A stretch of 64,000 nucleotides of DNA from an uncultured Saprospiraceae bacterium. Lineage in GTDB: Bacteria > Bacteroidota > Bacteroidia > Chitinophagales > Saprospiraceae. Position numbers and translations under genes: made by a program. The stretch covers positions 42,841-106,840 of the forward strand of contig CAKZUK010000025.1 of NCBI GenBank assembly GCA_937921775.1. Reading direction: 5' to 3'. How positions within the stretch are numbered: position 1 is the first letter of the stretch; each line of letters begins with the position of its first letter. Positions 1-9,278 of the stretch are shown in pieces. The notes under the pieces are model-generated. The model ran no database searches. It was not told the origin of the DNA and saw only the letters and a program-made list of their open reading frames with translations.

Positions 1-494
1 GCTATCTCACATAACAGCTTAATCTCACCTACATGATTAGCTCCCATTTCTATAATTGCTACTTCTGTGTCTACAGGCATTTCTAATAAAGTAAGCGGTA
101 CTCCTATGTGATTATTGAAATTACCCTTTGTAAAATGAGTTGGATAATGGCTACTTAGAATCGCACTGAGTAATTCCTTTGTCGTTGTTTTACCATTACT
201 TCCGGTAATAGCGATTAGTGGAATCGTAAACTGGCGACGGTGGTGACGCGCCAAAGATTGTAAGCTCTCAAGCACATCATCAACCAAGAAAAAACGATCG
301 CCCATATGTGCCGGCTCCTCATCAATCACAGCCATATGAGCACCTTTCTCAATAGCTTGGACTGCATATTCATTCCCATTAAATCGAGGTCCCTTAAGTG
401 CGAAAAAAATACACCCTTCCTCGATCTTCCTACTATCAGTGACCACCTTTGGGTGATCCTTATAATTTTTATATAAAAGTTCTATCTGTGTCAT
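1..494 (-). CDS. murF: MurF, UDP-MurNAc-tripeptide:D-Ala-D-Ala ligase (5' part only)
   Basis: Cytoplasmic Mur ligase that adds D-Ala-D-Ala to the UDP-MurNAc-tripeptide, the last soluble step of peptidoglycan precursor synthesis. The ATG at 494 opens a frame of about 164 codons that runs off the window edge. The N-terminal Mur domain carries VVTDSRKIEEG and FALKGPRFNGN, followed by the ATP-binding loop GSNGKTTTKE and then FNNHIGVPLTLL, all typical of MurF. It lies downstream of gldJ on the same strand but a strong terminator separates them. A murF-gldJ neighbourhood is familiar in Bacteroidota. The central and C-terminal domains are outside the window, so intactness cannot be judged. Confidence 0.9.
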   Translation of the reverse strand, partial: MTQIELLYKNYKDHPKVVTDSRKIEEGCIFFALKGPRFNGNEYAVQAIEKGAHMAVIDEEPAHMGDRFFLVDDVLESLQSLARHHRRQFTIPLIAITGSNGKTTTKELLSAILSSHYPTHFTKGNFNNHIGVPLTLLEMPVDTEVAIIEMGANHVGEIKLLCEI

Positions 495-555
495 ATCAAA
501 AAACTGTAACTAGATAATCTCACCTGACCTTTAATATATTGGTCAAAATGGGCAT

Positions 556-595
556 AAAAAAAAGTCTCCACATTATAAATAAAAATGTGGAGACT
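556..595 (-). terminator. Rho-independent terminator after gldJ
   Basis: An 11-bp perfect stem (563-573 with 585-595, loop 574-584) is followed on the minus strand by seven T. It lies about 40 bases past the gldJ stop and upstream of murF. Confidence 0.85.
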
Positions 596-634
596 CCTTT
601 TAGATTTAAAATCTATATTTCAAATAGCCATAGA

Positions 635-2137
635 CTACTTATATCTTCTCTTTGTCTTCTTACGCTTAGTCTTAAACTTATTTCCGCCTGTATCTTCGTT
701 TCCTACTGGTCCACCAGTACGAGTCATTGCACAACGGAAGCCAATGGTACGATCAGACTTATCTTCTTCTTTAAATCGACGAGAACCAGGAGACATCCAG
801 TAAGCACGATCTGCCCATGAACCACCTTTGATTACTCTTGACTTATCAGAAATTAATGACGTTTTTCCATAATCATAAAGAACAAAAGATTCTTTATCAC
901 CATCAAGGTAGTTATATACCTGACCACGCTTATAGTTTTCACGTGTTGCAACTTCATCATCTTCTACGTAACGGTAACGGACACGACCTAAGCTATCTTT
1001 TTCAACTGGCGCACCATTTTCGTCAAGAACTTTAGTCTCAAATTTACCCCCACGATAAGGATTCAAATCATGGTTTTCAACATCTCTCAATGTTTGACTA
1101 GTCAAAGGACGATATAAATCCATACACCATTCATTAACATTACCAGCCATGTGATAAAGGCCAAAATCGTTTGGCATATAACCACGTACATCAGAAGGGA
1201 TATGCGCATTATCATTCAATTTACCAGCCATACCCATATAATCACCACGACCTCTCTTAAAGTTCGCAAGAATTTCACCCTGATCTTTAGTACGCTTCTG
1301 GAAACGAACTGTGTTACCATCCCATGGATAGATACGACGATCAGAGATACGCTCATCTTTTTCAGATGTTTGTTTACCAATAAGTGCAAGAGCAGCATAT
1401 TCCCACTCTGCCTCAGTTGGCAATCTATAAGAAGGCAATAAAATACCATCTTCAAAACGTACAGCTCTTTCACCACCTGTACGTATGTCTTTTTTGTTTT
1501 TTCTTACATCTCCTTGGTATTGACCAACCAAGTATGACTCTGTGTTGAAGTTATCTTCATCCTTTTGCTCTGAATTCGGATTTAGAATACCTTTTTCAAT
1601 AAGAATCATTTCGTTTACACGATCCGTTCTCCATTTACAGTATTCATTAGACTGTAACCAGTTTACACCGACTACAGGATAATTGTCATAAGAAGGGTGA
1701 CGGAAATAGGTTTCAACGAAAGGCTCATTGTAAGAAAGCTCCTCTCGCCATACTAGTGTATCAGGTAACGCGTTTAAGTAAACTTCTGGGTATGATTCAC
1801 TAAAAACACGGTCAATCCAATACAAATATTCTTTGTAATCGATATTTGCTACTTCAGTTTCATCCATATAAAAAGAAGAAACAGTAACACGACGTGGAAT
1901 AGAGTGCCAATCGTAAGTTACATCTTGCTCAGTAAAACCCATGGTGAATGTACCACCTTGAATAAGTACGAGATTAGGTCCCGTTGCCTGACCTTCATAG
2001 TCTAGCTTCTCAAAGCCACCCCATTTTTGATCATTGTATTTCCAACCTGTGGTTGCAGAACGTTCTTTTTTGCCGCAAGAGCTAAGCATGAACAAAGACA
2101 AACATAAGACTGGAACTAGCTTCAGCAGTTTTTTCAT
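635..2137 (-). CDS. gldJ: GldJ, gliding-motility/T9SS lipoprotein with FGE-sulfatase fold
   Basis: Outer-membrane-associated lipoprotein needed for gliding and type IX secretion in Bacteroidota. The start is set at 2137 because it gives a lipoprotein signal peptide ending LFMLSSC, with lipidated Cys21; the open frame extends upstream to 2290 but only into porP. The product is 500 residues. From about residue 55 (LVLIQGGTFTMGFTEQD) to about 475 (VIKGGSWADRAYW, then RTIGFRCAM) it shows the formylglycine-generating-enzyme/sulfatase-modifying-factor fold shared by GldJ and GldK. The C-terminus is strongly basic (KTKRKKTKRRYK), as in GldJ. GldK is the alternative; the neighbours murF, porU and porV favour GldJ. 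It probably forms a unit with the porP homologue upstream. Confidence 0.88.
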   Translation of the reverse strand: MKKLLKLVPVLCLSLFMLSSCGKKERSATTGWKYNDQKWGGFEKLDYEGQATGPNLVLIQGGTFTMGFTEQDVTYDWHSIPRRVTVSSFYMDETEVANIDYKEYLYWIDRVFSESYPEVYLNALPDTLVWREELSYNEPFVETYFRHPSYDNYPVVGVNWLQSNEYCKWRTDRVNEMILIEKGILNPNSEQKDEDNFNTESYLVGQYQGDVRKNKKDIRTGGERAVRFEDGILLPSYRLPTEAEWEYAALALIGKQTSEKDERISDRRIYPWDGNTVRFQKRTKDQGEILANFKRGRGDYMGMAGKLNDNAHIPSDVRGYMPNDFGLYHMAGNVNEWCMDLYRPLTSQTLRDVENHDLNPYRGGKFETKVLDENGAPVEKDSLGRVRYRYVEDDEVATRENYKRGQVYNYLDGDKESFVLYDYGKTSLISDKSRVIKGGSWADRAYWMSPGSRRFKEEDKSDRTIGFRCAMTRTGGPVGNEDTGGNKFKTKRKKTKRRYK

Positions 2138-2252
2138 TGTACTAACTTGTTTTTTTTGAAAATTAGACCTCAAATATAAAGAAAAAAAGAAAATAGTTAT
2201 GGTGAACCGTAAATATTGTACAATTCGTTGCAAAATCAGTGCCCATATTAGA

Positions 2253-3251
2253 CTATCTGAACATTTGAAAGCAATCATTGAAGTCAACACCCGGTTCTCT
2301 AAATCTAAAACTTACGGAAATTTCATGAGATCCTCCAGATTCACTGGCTAATCCTGAAACCGTAACGTCGTAACTATATCCGATTTTAAAAATACCTTTT
2401 TGTACACCAATCAAGGCGATTACAGCATCTGCATTAGACTGAGCGTTTCTATACCAAACTCCTCCAAAAATCATCCCCATCCCTGCATAAGCTCCTATGT
2501 TGAGCTGCCCAAAATCACCCTGTCTGACAAACAAAAGATTCGGAGATATAAACGGAGCACCTTCTCTTTTATTGCTTTGTGAAAGGCTGATTTCTGCTCC
2601 AGCATGAACTGTATACCTCAAAGGTAAACCTCCATTTAGATTATTATTAATATTTAAGAAAGATTCGTTGGGGGTATTTAGATGTTTGATTGCAAAACCA
2701 CCATAAAGAGATTTTCCATAAAGCAATAGCCCTGCAGAAGCATCAAAATAAACATTGGTCAGATTTTCAGGTTGTTCCTCCTCTGTTGGATATGGAGTTC
2801 CTCCTGGAGAAATAGGTCCATTCTCAACATCAATCTGATCTAAAAATACCAATCGACTCCAATCTAATCTGGCCTGAACCACACTAGCTTCAGCTCCCAG
2901 TTTAACAAAGAATTCATCATTTATTTTCAGTCGGTATGCATAAACTCCTGAAACTTTGGTCATTTTTAAAAGCCCTTCACCTGCATCATCTGCCAAAATC
3001 ATTACACCAAAGCCGCTATTAAGATAGTCCAAATATTGATCGTAGGATGCCGCATAAGTGGTATAAGCATTAAGGGAAGGCCATTGATTCCTGTAATTAA
3101 GTGCAAAAGATGGTGCATAACCGTGTCCGGCAAAAGCAGGGTTTATCTGCAATGGAGCAGAATAGTATTGACTAAAAATGGGGTCCTGTGCTTGCGCATT
3201 AAAGGAAATTAACCCAACTAATGTTAAAATAACCAGCAAACGTCTAATCAT
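2253..3251 (-). CDS. PorP/SprF family type IX secretion outer-membrane protein
   Basis: 332-residue predicted outer-membrane beta-barrel protein. It has a Sec signal peptide (about residues 1-21, ending NAQAQ) followed directly by the family signature DPIFSQYYSAPLQINPAFAG. The rest is a series of amphipathic strands with many Tyr and Gly, ending in VSFRFREPGVDFNDCFQMF. PorP/SprF proteins anchor the T9SS ring or serve adhesin secretion, and Bacteroidota usually carry many paralogues. It lies 115 bases upstream of gldJ on the same strand and is probably co-transcribed. Which paralogue this is cannot be decided from sequence alone, so no gene symbol is given. Confidence 0.88.
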   Translation of the reverse strand: MIRRLLVILTLVGLISFNAQAQDPIFSQYYSAPLQINPAFAGHGYAPSFALNYRNQWPSLNAYTTYAASYDQYLDYLNSGFGVMILADDAGEGLLKMTKVSGVYAYRLKINDEFFVKLGAEASVVQARLDWSRLVFLDQIDVENGPISPGGTPYPTEEEQPENLTNVYFDASAGLLLYGKSLYGGFAIKHLNTPNESFLNINNNLNGGLPLRYTVHAGAEISLSQSNKREGAPFISPNLLFVRQGDFGQLNIGAYAGMGMIFGGVWYRNAQSNADAVIALIGVQKGIFKIGYSYDVTVSGLASESGGSHEISVSFRFREPGVDFNDCFQMFR

Positions 3252-3637
3252 TGACTCTTATCTTTATGGTAAAAAATTTTGTGATCGCTCTCAAAAAACG
3301 AAATTCTAACTTCTAAATTGAGTTGTGAGGCGACAAAAAGACTGAAATAGCTCAAATTGAACGTAAAAAAGAGCTTTTTATACTTCAAGCTTTATTAAGT
3401 TTATAGCCGTTAATATATTTAGGCGATTGAGTGTATAAACAAGGACCCTAGCTAATCTTAGCTGACACTTAAAAGCTTCTCTGTTAAATAACAAAATATG
3501 TCGGGAGCCTGTTATTTCTAAGACAATACCCCTTATCTATTAACGTTTCTATAACAATCAAACAAACGTAATTTTTCTTATTGAAATTGCCAATTTGTTT
3601 CAACTATACTGTCCCCAATTCATTATTCATGCAAATT
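3252..3637. other. Divergent intergenic region between porP/sprF and porU
   Basis: 386 bases separating two divergent T9SS genes. It is AT-rich and should contain promoters for both directions, but I find no good TAnnTTTG element. No tRNA, repeat or convincing small gene was seen. Confidence 0.5.
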
Positions 3638-6600
3638 ATGAAAAAATTTCTTCCATTCGTCTTATTATCGATGCTTTTAGTGCAAGTTTCTGCGCAAACT
3701 TTCACATTACAAAAGACACTCAATTGGGATGACACCCCTATTGTCCATAATCCTACAGGAAGTTTCCCTTTGGAGATTTGGAATTTCAGTGGTGCTCAAT
3801 TTGGGAGTATTGCTCCTTCGCTACCCTATCATAATGAACGATTTCAAGTTCCATCTATGGGAACAATTGACATTGAAATAATCAATGCCCAATATGAACC
3901 ATTTCAAAAGACTGCTTCTTCCGATGATGATGTCTTATCAACTGATATTGTGTTTGAAGCATCTGTACGTCAAAATAGAAATGACTATTTCGCTAACGTC
4001 AAATTCATTCCTATTCGAAAAACTGGAACTAATAGTTTCGAACGATTGGTTTCATTTGAACTTCGCGCAAGGTTCTCAACACAACAAGGAACAAGCAATA
4101 CTCGTGGAGATAATACCTACACCTCTATACTTAGTGAAGGTACTAACTATAAAATTGCCATTACCGAAACAGGTATTCACAAACTAAGCTTTGATTTCCT
4201 TAAAAATGACCTAGGAATTCCTATTGAGAATGTCGATCCCTCCAAGATAAAAATTTACGGTAATGGTGGTGGCCCTTTGCCTTCACCAGTCATTACAGAA
4301 CGATACGATGACCTTCAAGAAAACTCAATCTATATCACAGGCCAAGGTGATGGAAGTTTTGATAACGAAGACTTCATTCTATTTTATGCAGAAGGCCCAG
4401 ATAATTGGTCTTTCGATACAGAAAATAGACGTTTTCACAAAAACACCAACATTTACGACACAAAAAACTATTATTTCATAAAGGTAGATGGAGAAAATGG
4501 AAAACGAGTTGGTGATGCAGACCATGTTATTCCTTCCATTTCTAACACTGAATATACCTCCTCTTCTTGCCAACATGATACACGATATGAAGATGATCAG
4601 CGCAACCTTCTTGCTGACTCTCCAAACTCTCAAGGATCTGGTCAGGCTTGGTATGGTGATATTTTCAATCCAACTCGCGATAAAACCTATAACTTCAATA
4701 TTCCCAATTTAAAGACTGATGAATCTATTAAAATGACGGTCAAATTTGCGGGAAGAAGCAATAATGGTAGTTCCAGTTACTCGGTTACAGCAGGAGGGCA
4801 AACAAGCACTAGCCAGAATTTTCCGCCAGTAATTTTAACCAACCCTGAATCTCAATATGCAAACGACAAAATACAGGACGTTCTTTTCAATACTTCTTCT
4901 GAAACCTTTGATATAGATATCTCTTATCCTTCTGTTGGTGATGGAACCAACAAAGGATGGCTCGATTATATTGAACTTAACCTTAGAAAAAATTTAGTTG
5001 TTGAAACAAATCCAATTGCATTCTATGATGCTAACTCACTCAATTTTGCAACATCTGGTTTCCAGTTAAGCGGAGCAAATGCTTCTACTTTAGTTTGGGA
5101 TATAACGACATCCGTTGAAACTAAACTCGTTTCTGGAACTACACAATCAGGTTCTAATTTATCGTTTGGCATTCAAAATGATAACAAACTGCACTCATTC
5201 ATTGCCTTTGACCCAAATGCAGCATACTCTGCTCCTGAAGCAATTGGAGTAGTTCCTAACCAAAACTATCACGGCATTCAAAATGTAGACATGGTCATCG
5301 TTTATCACAATGATTTCCTACAAGCTGTTCAACGTTTTGCTGAACACCGGTCATCACATAGCAATTTGACTATTGAATTAGTTGACATTAACAAACTATA
5401 CAATGAATTCTCTTCGGGAAGAGTAGATCCAACAGCCATCCGCGATTTTGCAAAAATGCTATTTGATAGAAGCGGTCAGTTCAAATATTTATTATTGATG
5501 GGAGATGGAAGTTTTGATGCCAGAAATATTGGTGGTGACAGTAAAAACTTTATTCCTGTTTACGAAACAGAACAATCACTACATCCCGTTTTTGCTTTTC
5601 CTAGTGACGATTATTTCGCCTTGCTTACAGATGATGACGGAGGTTCATTGGCTGGTGATATGGAGATCGCAGTAGGTCGTATTCCCGTAAAAACATTAGA
5701 AGAATCAAATGGAGTTGTTGATAAAATAATTCGCTATGATACACAACAATCTACCCTAGGTGATTGGAAAAACAGAGTAACTTACGTAGCCGATGATGGA
5801 GACAATAACAGACACCTAAAAGATGCAGATGCTATCGCTGATGATACACGAGATGAGCACCTTGTACTCAATTTTGATAAGATATATTTTGATGCTTACC
5901 AACAAGTATCTACTTCTGGCGATGCAAGATTCCCTGAAGCTCAGGATGCCTTGAATAGAACAATATTTAGGGGAGTACTTGCCCTCAATTATATGGGCCA
6001 CGGAGGTGGAAGAGGATGGGCACAAGAGCGTGTACTAACCAACAATGACATTTCAAATTGGACCAATGCAGATAAGCTTCCTCTTTTCGTGACAGCGACT
6101 TGTTCCTTTGCTGGATATGACGATGCAAGTTTCACTTCAGCTGGTGAGCAAATTATGTTGAAGCCAGATGGAGGTGCTATCGGTTTGTTTACTACTACAC
6201 GTGCCGTATTTACAAGTTCTAATGAAAAACTAACACGTGAAGTGTTTGACACTTTATTTCAAGTGACAAGTGGCTACCTACCTCCAATTGGAGAAATACT
6301 TAGAATTGCTAAAAATAATTCAGCGGCAGGAATTGAAAATTCACGTAAATTTACTTTGCTAGGTGACCCTTCATTAACACTTACTATTCCAAGCTTAGAT
6401 ATTGTGACTACTCATGTAAATGGTGCTCCAATTGGTTCTCAAATTGATACCATCAGAGCACTTCAGGAAGTAACCATTGGAGGAACAGTACTGGATGAAA
6501 ATGGCAATATAAACACTTCATTCAATGGAACAGTTTACCCTACTATTTTTGATAAAAAGATCACGATCAATACACTTGGACAAGATGATGACAGTCAGGT

Positions 6601-7492
6601 AAGACCTTTCGAATTGCAAAAAAATATTCTCTTTAAAGGAAGAGCAAGTGTTACAAATGGTGTTTTCAGCTTTACATTCGTTGTCCCAAAAGATATCAAC
6701 TATGCATATGGATATGGAAAAATCAGCTATTACGCTGAGGATGGCTCTCAAGTAGATGCCCGTGGCTACTATGATCAAATTATTATTGGCGGTACCGATC
6801 CAAATGGTATTCAAGACGATGAAGGACCTATAGTCGAAGTGTTTATGAATGATGAAGATTTCGTAACAGGTGGCCTCACCGATAATAACCCAACCCTTCT
6901 GGTAAAGCTATCTGACGACCATGGTATCAATGTTGCAGGTAATAGTATTGGCCATGATCTTACGGGGGTTTTAGATCAAAACACCTCGAATACCTATATT
7001 TTAAATGATTTTTATGAGGCGGAAGTCAACAATCACCGAAAAGGTGAAGTGAGCTTTCCATTGTATAATATTGAAGAAGGCTTGCATACTATTCGGGTAA
7101 AAGCTTGGGATGTAGCCAACAATTCTTCTGAAGGATTTACTGAGTTTCTTGTTGCCGGAGGAGAAGATGCTGCTTTGGACCATGTACTCAACTATCCGAA
7201 TCCATTTAGTACTTGTACCAATTTCCAGTTTGAGCACAACTTGGCGGGGCAATTGTTGGACGTACAAGTTCAGATTTTCACTGTTTCAGGTAAACTGGCC
7301 AAAACGGTGCACACACAGGTAAATGCTGAGGGCTACAGAGTAACGGATATAAAGTGGGATGGTACAGATGATTATGGTGACAGATTAGGCCGTGGAGTCT
7401 ACGTTTATAAAGTAAAAGTACGCTCCTTAAGTGATCCTTCTGCCAATATAAAAGGTGAAAGTGATTTTGAGAAATTAGTCATCCTAAAATAA
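3638..7492 (+). CDS. porU: PorU, T9SS C-terminal signal peptidase/sortase (peptidase C25)
   Basis: Surface gingipain-like cysteine protease that removes the C-terminal sorting signal of T9SS cargo and joins cargo to anionic lipopolysaccharide. The ATG at 3638 is preferred over in-frame starts at 3581 and 3629 because it begins a clean signal peptide (MKKFLPFVLLSMLLVQVSAQ). The product is 1284 residues. The peptidase C25 domain has catalytic His788 in LNYMGHGGGRGWAQE and Cys822 in VTATCSFAGYDD. It is followed by Ig-like domains and a C-terminal beta domain with YPNPF and LGRGVYVYKVKVRS, like a FlgD or sorting-signal fold. Both catalytic residues are present, so it should be active. porV lies 323 bases downstream on the same strand. 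Confidence 0.92.
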   Translation: MKKFLPFVLLSMLLVQVSAQTFTLQKTLNWDDTPIVHNPTGSFPLEIWNFSGAQFGSIAPSLPYHNERFQVPSMGTIDIEIINAQYEPFQKTASSDDDVLSTDIVFEASVRQNRNDYFANVKFIPIRKTGTNSFERLVSFELRARFSTQQGTSNTRGDNTYTSILSEGTNYKIAITETGIHKLSFDFLKNDLGIPIENVDPSKIKIYGNGGGPLPSPVITERYDDLQENSIYITGQGDGSFDNEDFILFYAEGPDNWSFDTENRRFHKNTNIYDTKNYYFIKVDGENGKRVGDADHVIPSISNTEYTSSSCQHDTRYEDDQRNLLADSPNSQGSGQAWYGDIFNPTRDKTYNFNIPNLKTDESIKMTVKFAGRSNNGSSSYSVTAGGQTSTSQNFPPVILTNPESQYANDKIQDVLFNTSSETFDIDISYPSVGDGTNKGWLDYIELNLRKNLVVETNPIAFYDANSLNFATSGFQLSGANASTLVWDITTSVETKLVSGTTQSGSNLSFGIQNDNKLHSFIAFDPNAAYSAPEAIGVVPNQNYHGIQNVDMVIVYHNDFLQAVQRFAEHRSSHSNLTIELVDINKLYNEFSSGRVDPTAIRDFAKMLFDRSGQFKYLLLMGDGSFDARNIGGDSKNFIPVYETEQSLHPVFAFPSDDYFALLTDDDGGSLAGDMEIAVGRIPVKTLEESNGVVDKIIRYDTQQSTLGDWKNRVTYVADDGDNNRHLKDADAIADDTRDEHLVLNFDKIYFDAYQQVSTSGDARFPEAQDALNRTIFRGVLALNYMGHGGGRGWAQERVLTNNDISNWTNADKLPLFVTATCSFAGYDDASFTSAGEQIMLKPDGGAIGLFTTTRAVFTSSNEKLTREVFDTLFQVTSGYLPPIGEILRIAKNNSAAGIENSRKFTLLGDPSLTLTIPSLDIVTTHVNGAPIGSQIDTIRALQEVTIGGTVLDENGNINTSFNGTVYPTIFDKKITINTLGQDDDSQVRPFELQKNILFKGRASVTNGVFSFTFVVPKDINYAYGYGKISYYAEDGSQVDARGYYDQIIIGGTDPNGIQDDEGPIVEVFMNDEDFVTGGLTDNNPTLLVKLSDDHGINVAGNSIGHDLTGVLDQNTSNTYILNDFYEAEVNNHRKGEVSFPLYNIEEGLHTIRVKAWDVANNSSEGFTEFLVAGGEDAALDHVLNYPNPFSTCTNFQFEHNLAGQLLDVQVQIFTVSGKLAKTVHTQVNAEGYRVTDIKWDGTDDYGDRLGRGVYVYKVKVRSLSDPSANIKGESDFEKLVILK

Positions 7493-7522
7493 GACATTCA
7501 AGTGTGGCAAAAAATAATTTGA

Positions 7523-7596
7523 GCATCTTTAGTCCCAATCATTTACCTAAAGCACAATACTTTGTCGTTTAGATTTAGGTAAATGATTACAGATGC
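7523..7596 (+). repeat. Strong inverted repeat after porU
   Basis: Perfect 15-bp arms (7537-7551 and 7574-7588) with an outer 6-bp pairing (7523-7528 with 7591-7596). A T-rich run begins only about 10 bases later, so it may be a terminator or a transcript-stabilising hairpin between porU and porV. Confidence 0.6.
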
Positions 7597-7768
7597 CCAA
7601 GTTAATTTTTCGTTGCGAGTAACAGCCTGAACTAAATTAGAGGAATTAAGCAGAGAAATTGATTAAAAATAAGAACTCTTAACGTAAAATATTTGGTACT
7701 ATTTTCCATTATATAACTGCGGATATTTGACACAGCAAAAAAACCTTAACACTTTCTATTAGAAAGAG

Positions 7769-7776
7769 TATATTTG
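7769..7776 (+). promoter_or_regulatory. Likely porV promoter, -7 element TATATTTG
   Basis: Exact match to the Bacteroidota -7 consensus TAnnTTTG, 40 bases before the porV start. No TTTG -33 element stands at the usual distance. It suggests porV can be transcribed apart from porU. Confidence 0.45.
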
Positions 7777-7815
7777 CGAAACTTTTTGAAAAAAGAATAT
7801 TAGAATTAATACGAC

Positions 7816-9033
7816 ATGAAAAAATTAACAACAAGTCTTTTATTACTAGTTTTTAGTCTGATCGCCTTTGAGGCATCCGCACAGTTCAATTGTGTATTTA
7901 ATGTAAGCTCCGGTGAATATGAAAGTCCGACTGGAGGTCCTTGTGTCAACTCAATTATCACAGCTGTACCATTTTTGCGTATCGTACCAGATGCTCGCTC
8001 AGGTGCAATGGGTGATGTAGGTGTTGCGATTTCTCCAGATGCCAACTCTATGCACTATAATGCCTCTAAGCTGGCTTTTGTAGATAAAGACATTAGTGTT
8101 GCTGCTACCTATACTCCTTGGTTGCGTGCACTTGGTATTCCTGACGTTTACTTGGCTTACCTTTCTGGTTACAAGCAAATAGATGATTTACAGACAATAG
8201 GTATGTCATTACGCTACTTTTCTTTAGGAACCATCGCTTTTACAGATGAGAATGGTGGATCACTTGGAGATGGTAACCCTAATGAGTTTGAAGTAGCTTT
8301 TGCTTACGCACGAAAACTTTCTCCGAAACTTTCTGTAGCTGTAACGCCAAAATTCATTTATTCTAATCTTGCTTCTGGTAAAACAGTAGGTAATGTTGAA
8401 ATCACTCCTGGTATTGCAGGTGCTGCTGATTTCTCACTAAGCTATAGAACGCCAATCAAAATGAACGGTAAGGAATCTGACCTTTCATTAGGACTAGCAG
8501 TTTCAAATCTTGGAACTAAGATTTCATATACTAAATCTATCAATAAAGATTTCATCCCTTCTAACCTTGGTTTAGGAGCTGCTTGGAATCTTAACATCGA
8601 TGAGTTTAATTCCATCACTTTTGCAGCGGACATGCACAAACTTTTAGTGCCTACTCCTTGTCAGGGAGAAGATTGTGATACAGATGGTAATGGTGTTCCT
8701 GATTATAAAGAACAGTCAATGTTTAGTGGTGTTTTGAGTTCTTTTGGTGATGCTCCTGACGGATTCTCTGAAGAGTTGAGAGAATTAATGTTCTCTATGG
8801 GTGTTGAATATTGGTATGATCAGCAATTTGCTGTACGAGCAGGTTACTACTCTGAGCATGCAACAAAAGGAAATCGTAAATTCTTCACAGTTGGTCTTGG
8901 TTTGAAATACAACATTTTTGGTTTGAACTTCTCTTACTTAGTTCCAACTACTAATCAAAGAAATCCACTTGACAATACATTGCGTTTTACCTTGATGTTT
9001 GACTTTGGTGCTTTTGCTCCAGATGAAGAGTAA
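7816..9033 (+). CDS. porV: PorV, T9SS outer-membrane shuttle protein (LptO)
   Basis: FadL-like 14-stranded beta-barrel protein that binds folded cargo leaving the SprA translocon and carries it to PorU for processing and attachment. It has 405 residues with a signal peptide (residues 1-22, ending EASAQ). The mature N-terminus is followed by the family segment FLRIVPDARSGAMGDVGVA, then PDANSMHYNASKLAF and YTPWLRALG, all characteristic of PorV. The C-terminus ends in beta-strands (LRFTLMFDFGAF) typical of outer-membrane insertion. An acidic, Cys-containing loop (CQGEDCDTDGNG, about residue 280) looks like a calcium-binding extracellular loop. It directly follows porU, its functional partner. 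A hairpin terminator follows. Confidence 0.93.
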   Translation: MKKLTTSLLLLVFSLIAFEASAQFNCVFNVSSGEYESPTGGPCVNSIITAVPFLRIVPDARSGAMGDVGVAISPDANSMHYNASKLAFVDKDISVAATYTPWLRALGIPDVYLAYLSGYKQIDDLQTIGMSLRYFSLGTIAFTDENGGSLGDGNPNEFEVAFAYARKLSPKLSVAVTPKFIYSNLASGKTVGNVEITPGIAGAADFSLSYRTPIKMNGKESDLSLGLAVSNLGTKISYTKSINKDFIPSNLGLGAAWNLNIDEFNSITFAADMHKLLVPTPCQGEDCDTDGNGVPDYKEQSMFSGVLSSFGDAPDGFSEELRELMFSMGVEYWYDQQFAVRAGYYSEHATKGNRKFFTVGLGLKYNIFGLNFSYLVPTTNQRNPLDNTLRFTLMFDFGAFAPDEE

Positions 9034-9121
9034 AACTTAAATCGACTCTACCTGGCTGCGCCGAGTAGACAAGTTCGCTCAGTCTGCGTTCCTCAAAGTT
9101 TTTGTACTATAAGTACTTATA

Positions 9122-9162
9122 AAAAGAAAGCCCGAATGCTAATTGCGTTCGGGCTTTCTTTT
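9122..9162 (+). terminator. Terminator after porV
   Basis: 15-bp stem (9122-9136 with 9148-9162) with GC-rich core GCCCGAA/TTCGGGC and T-rich 3' arm. Both strands end in T or A tracts, so it could serve porV and also the convergent gene at 9279-10508. Confidence 0.85.
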
Positions 9163-9278
9163 ATTATGGGCTCAGTTGTACTGAATTTCAAGCTAAATTT
9201 AATTCTGCACATTACTTAACTCAATCCCACCTATTCATTAATATATCATTGGGGATTTTTTTATTCCCATCTCCTTTA

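Noticed and set aside
635..2290. Longer GldJ reading frame starting at 2290
   Set aside because: The extra codons overlap the 3' end of the porP/sprF gene and would bury the lipoprotein signal peptide; the start at 2137 fits the family.
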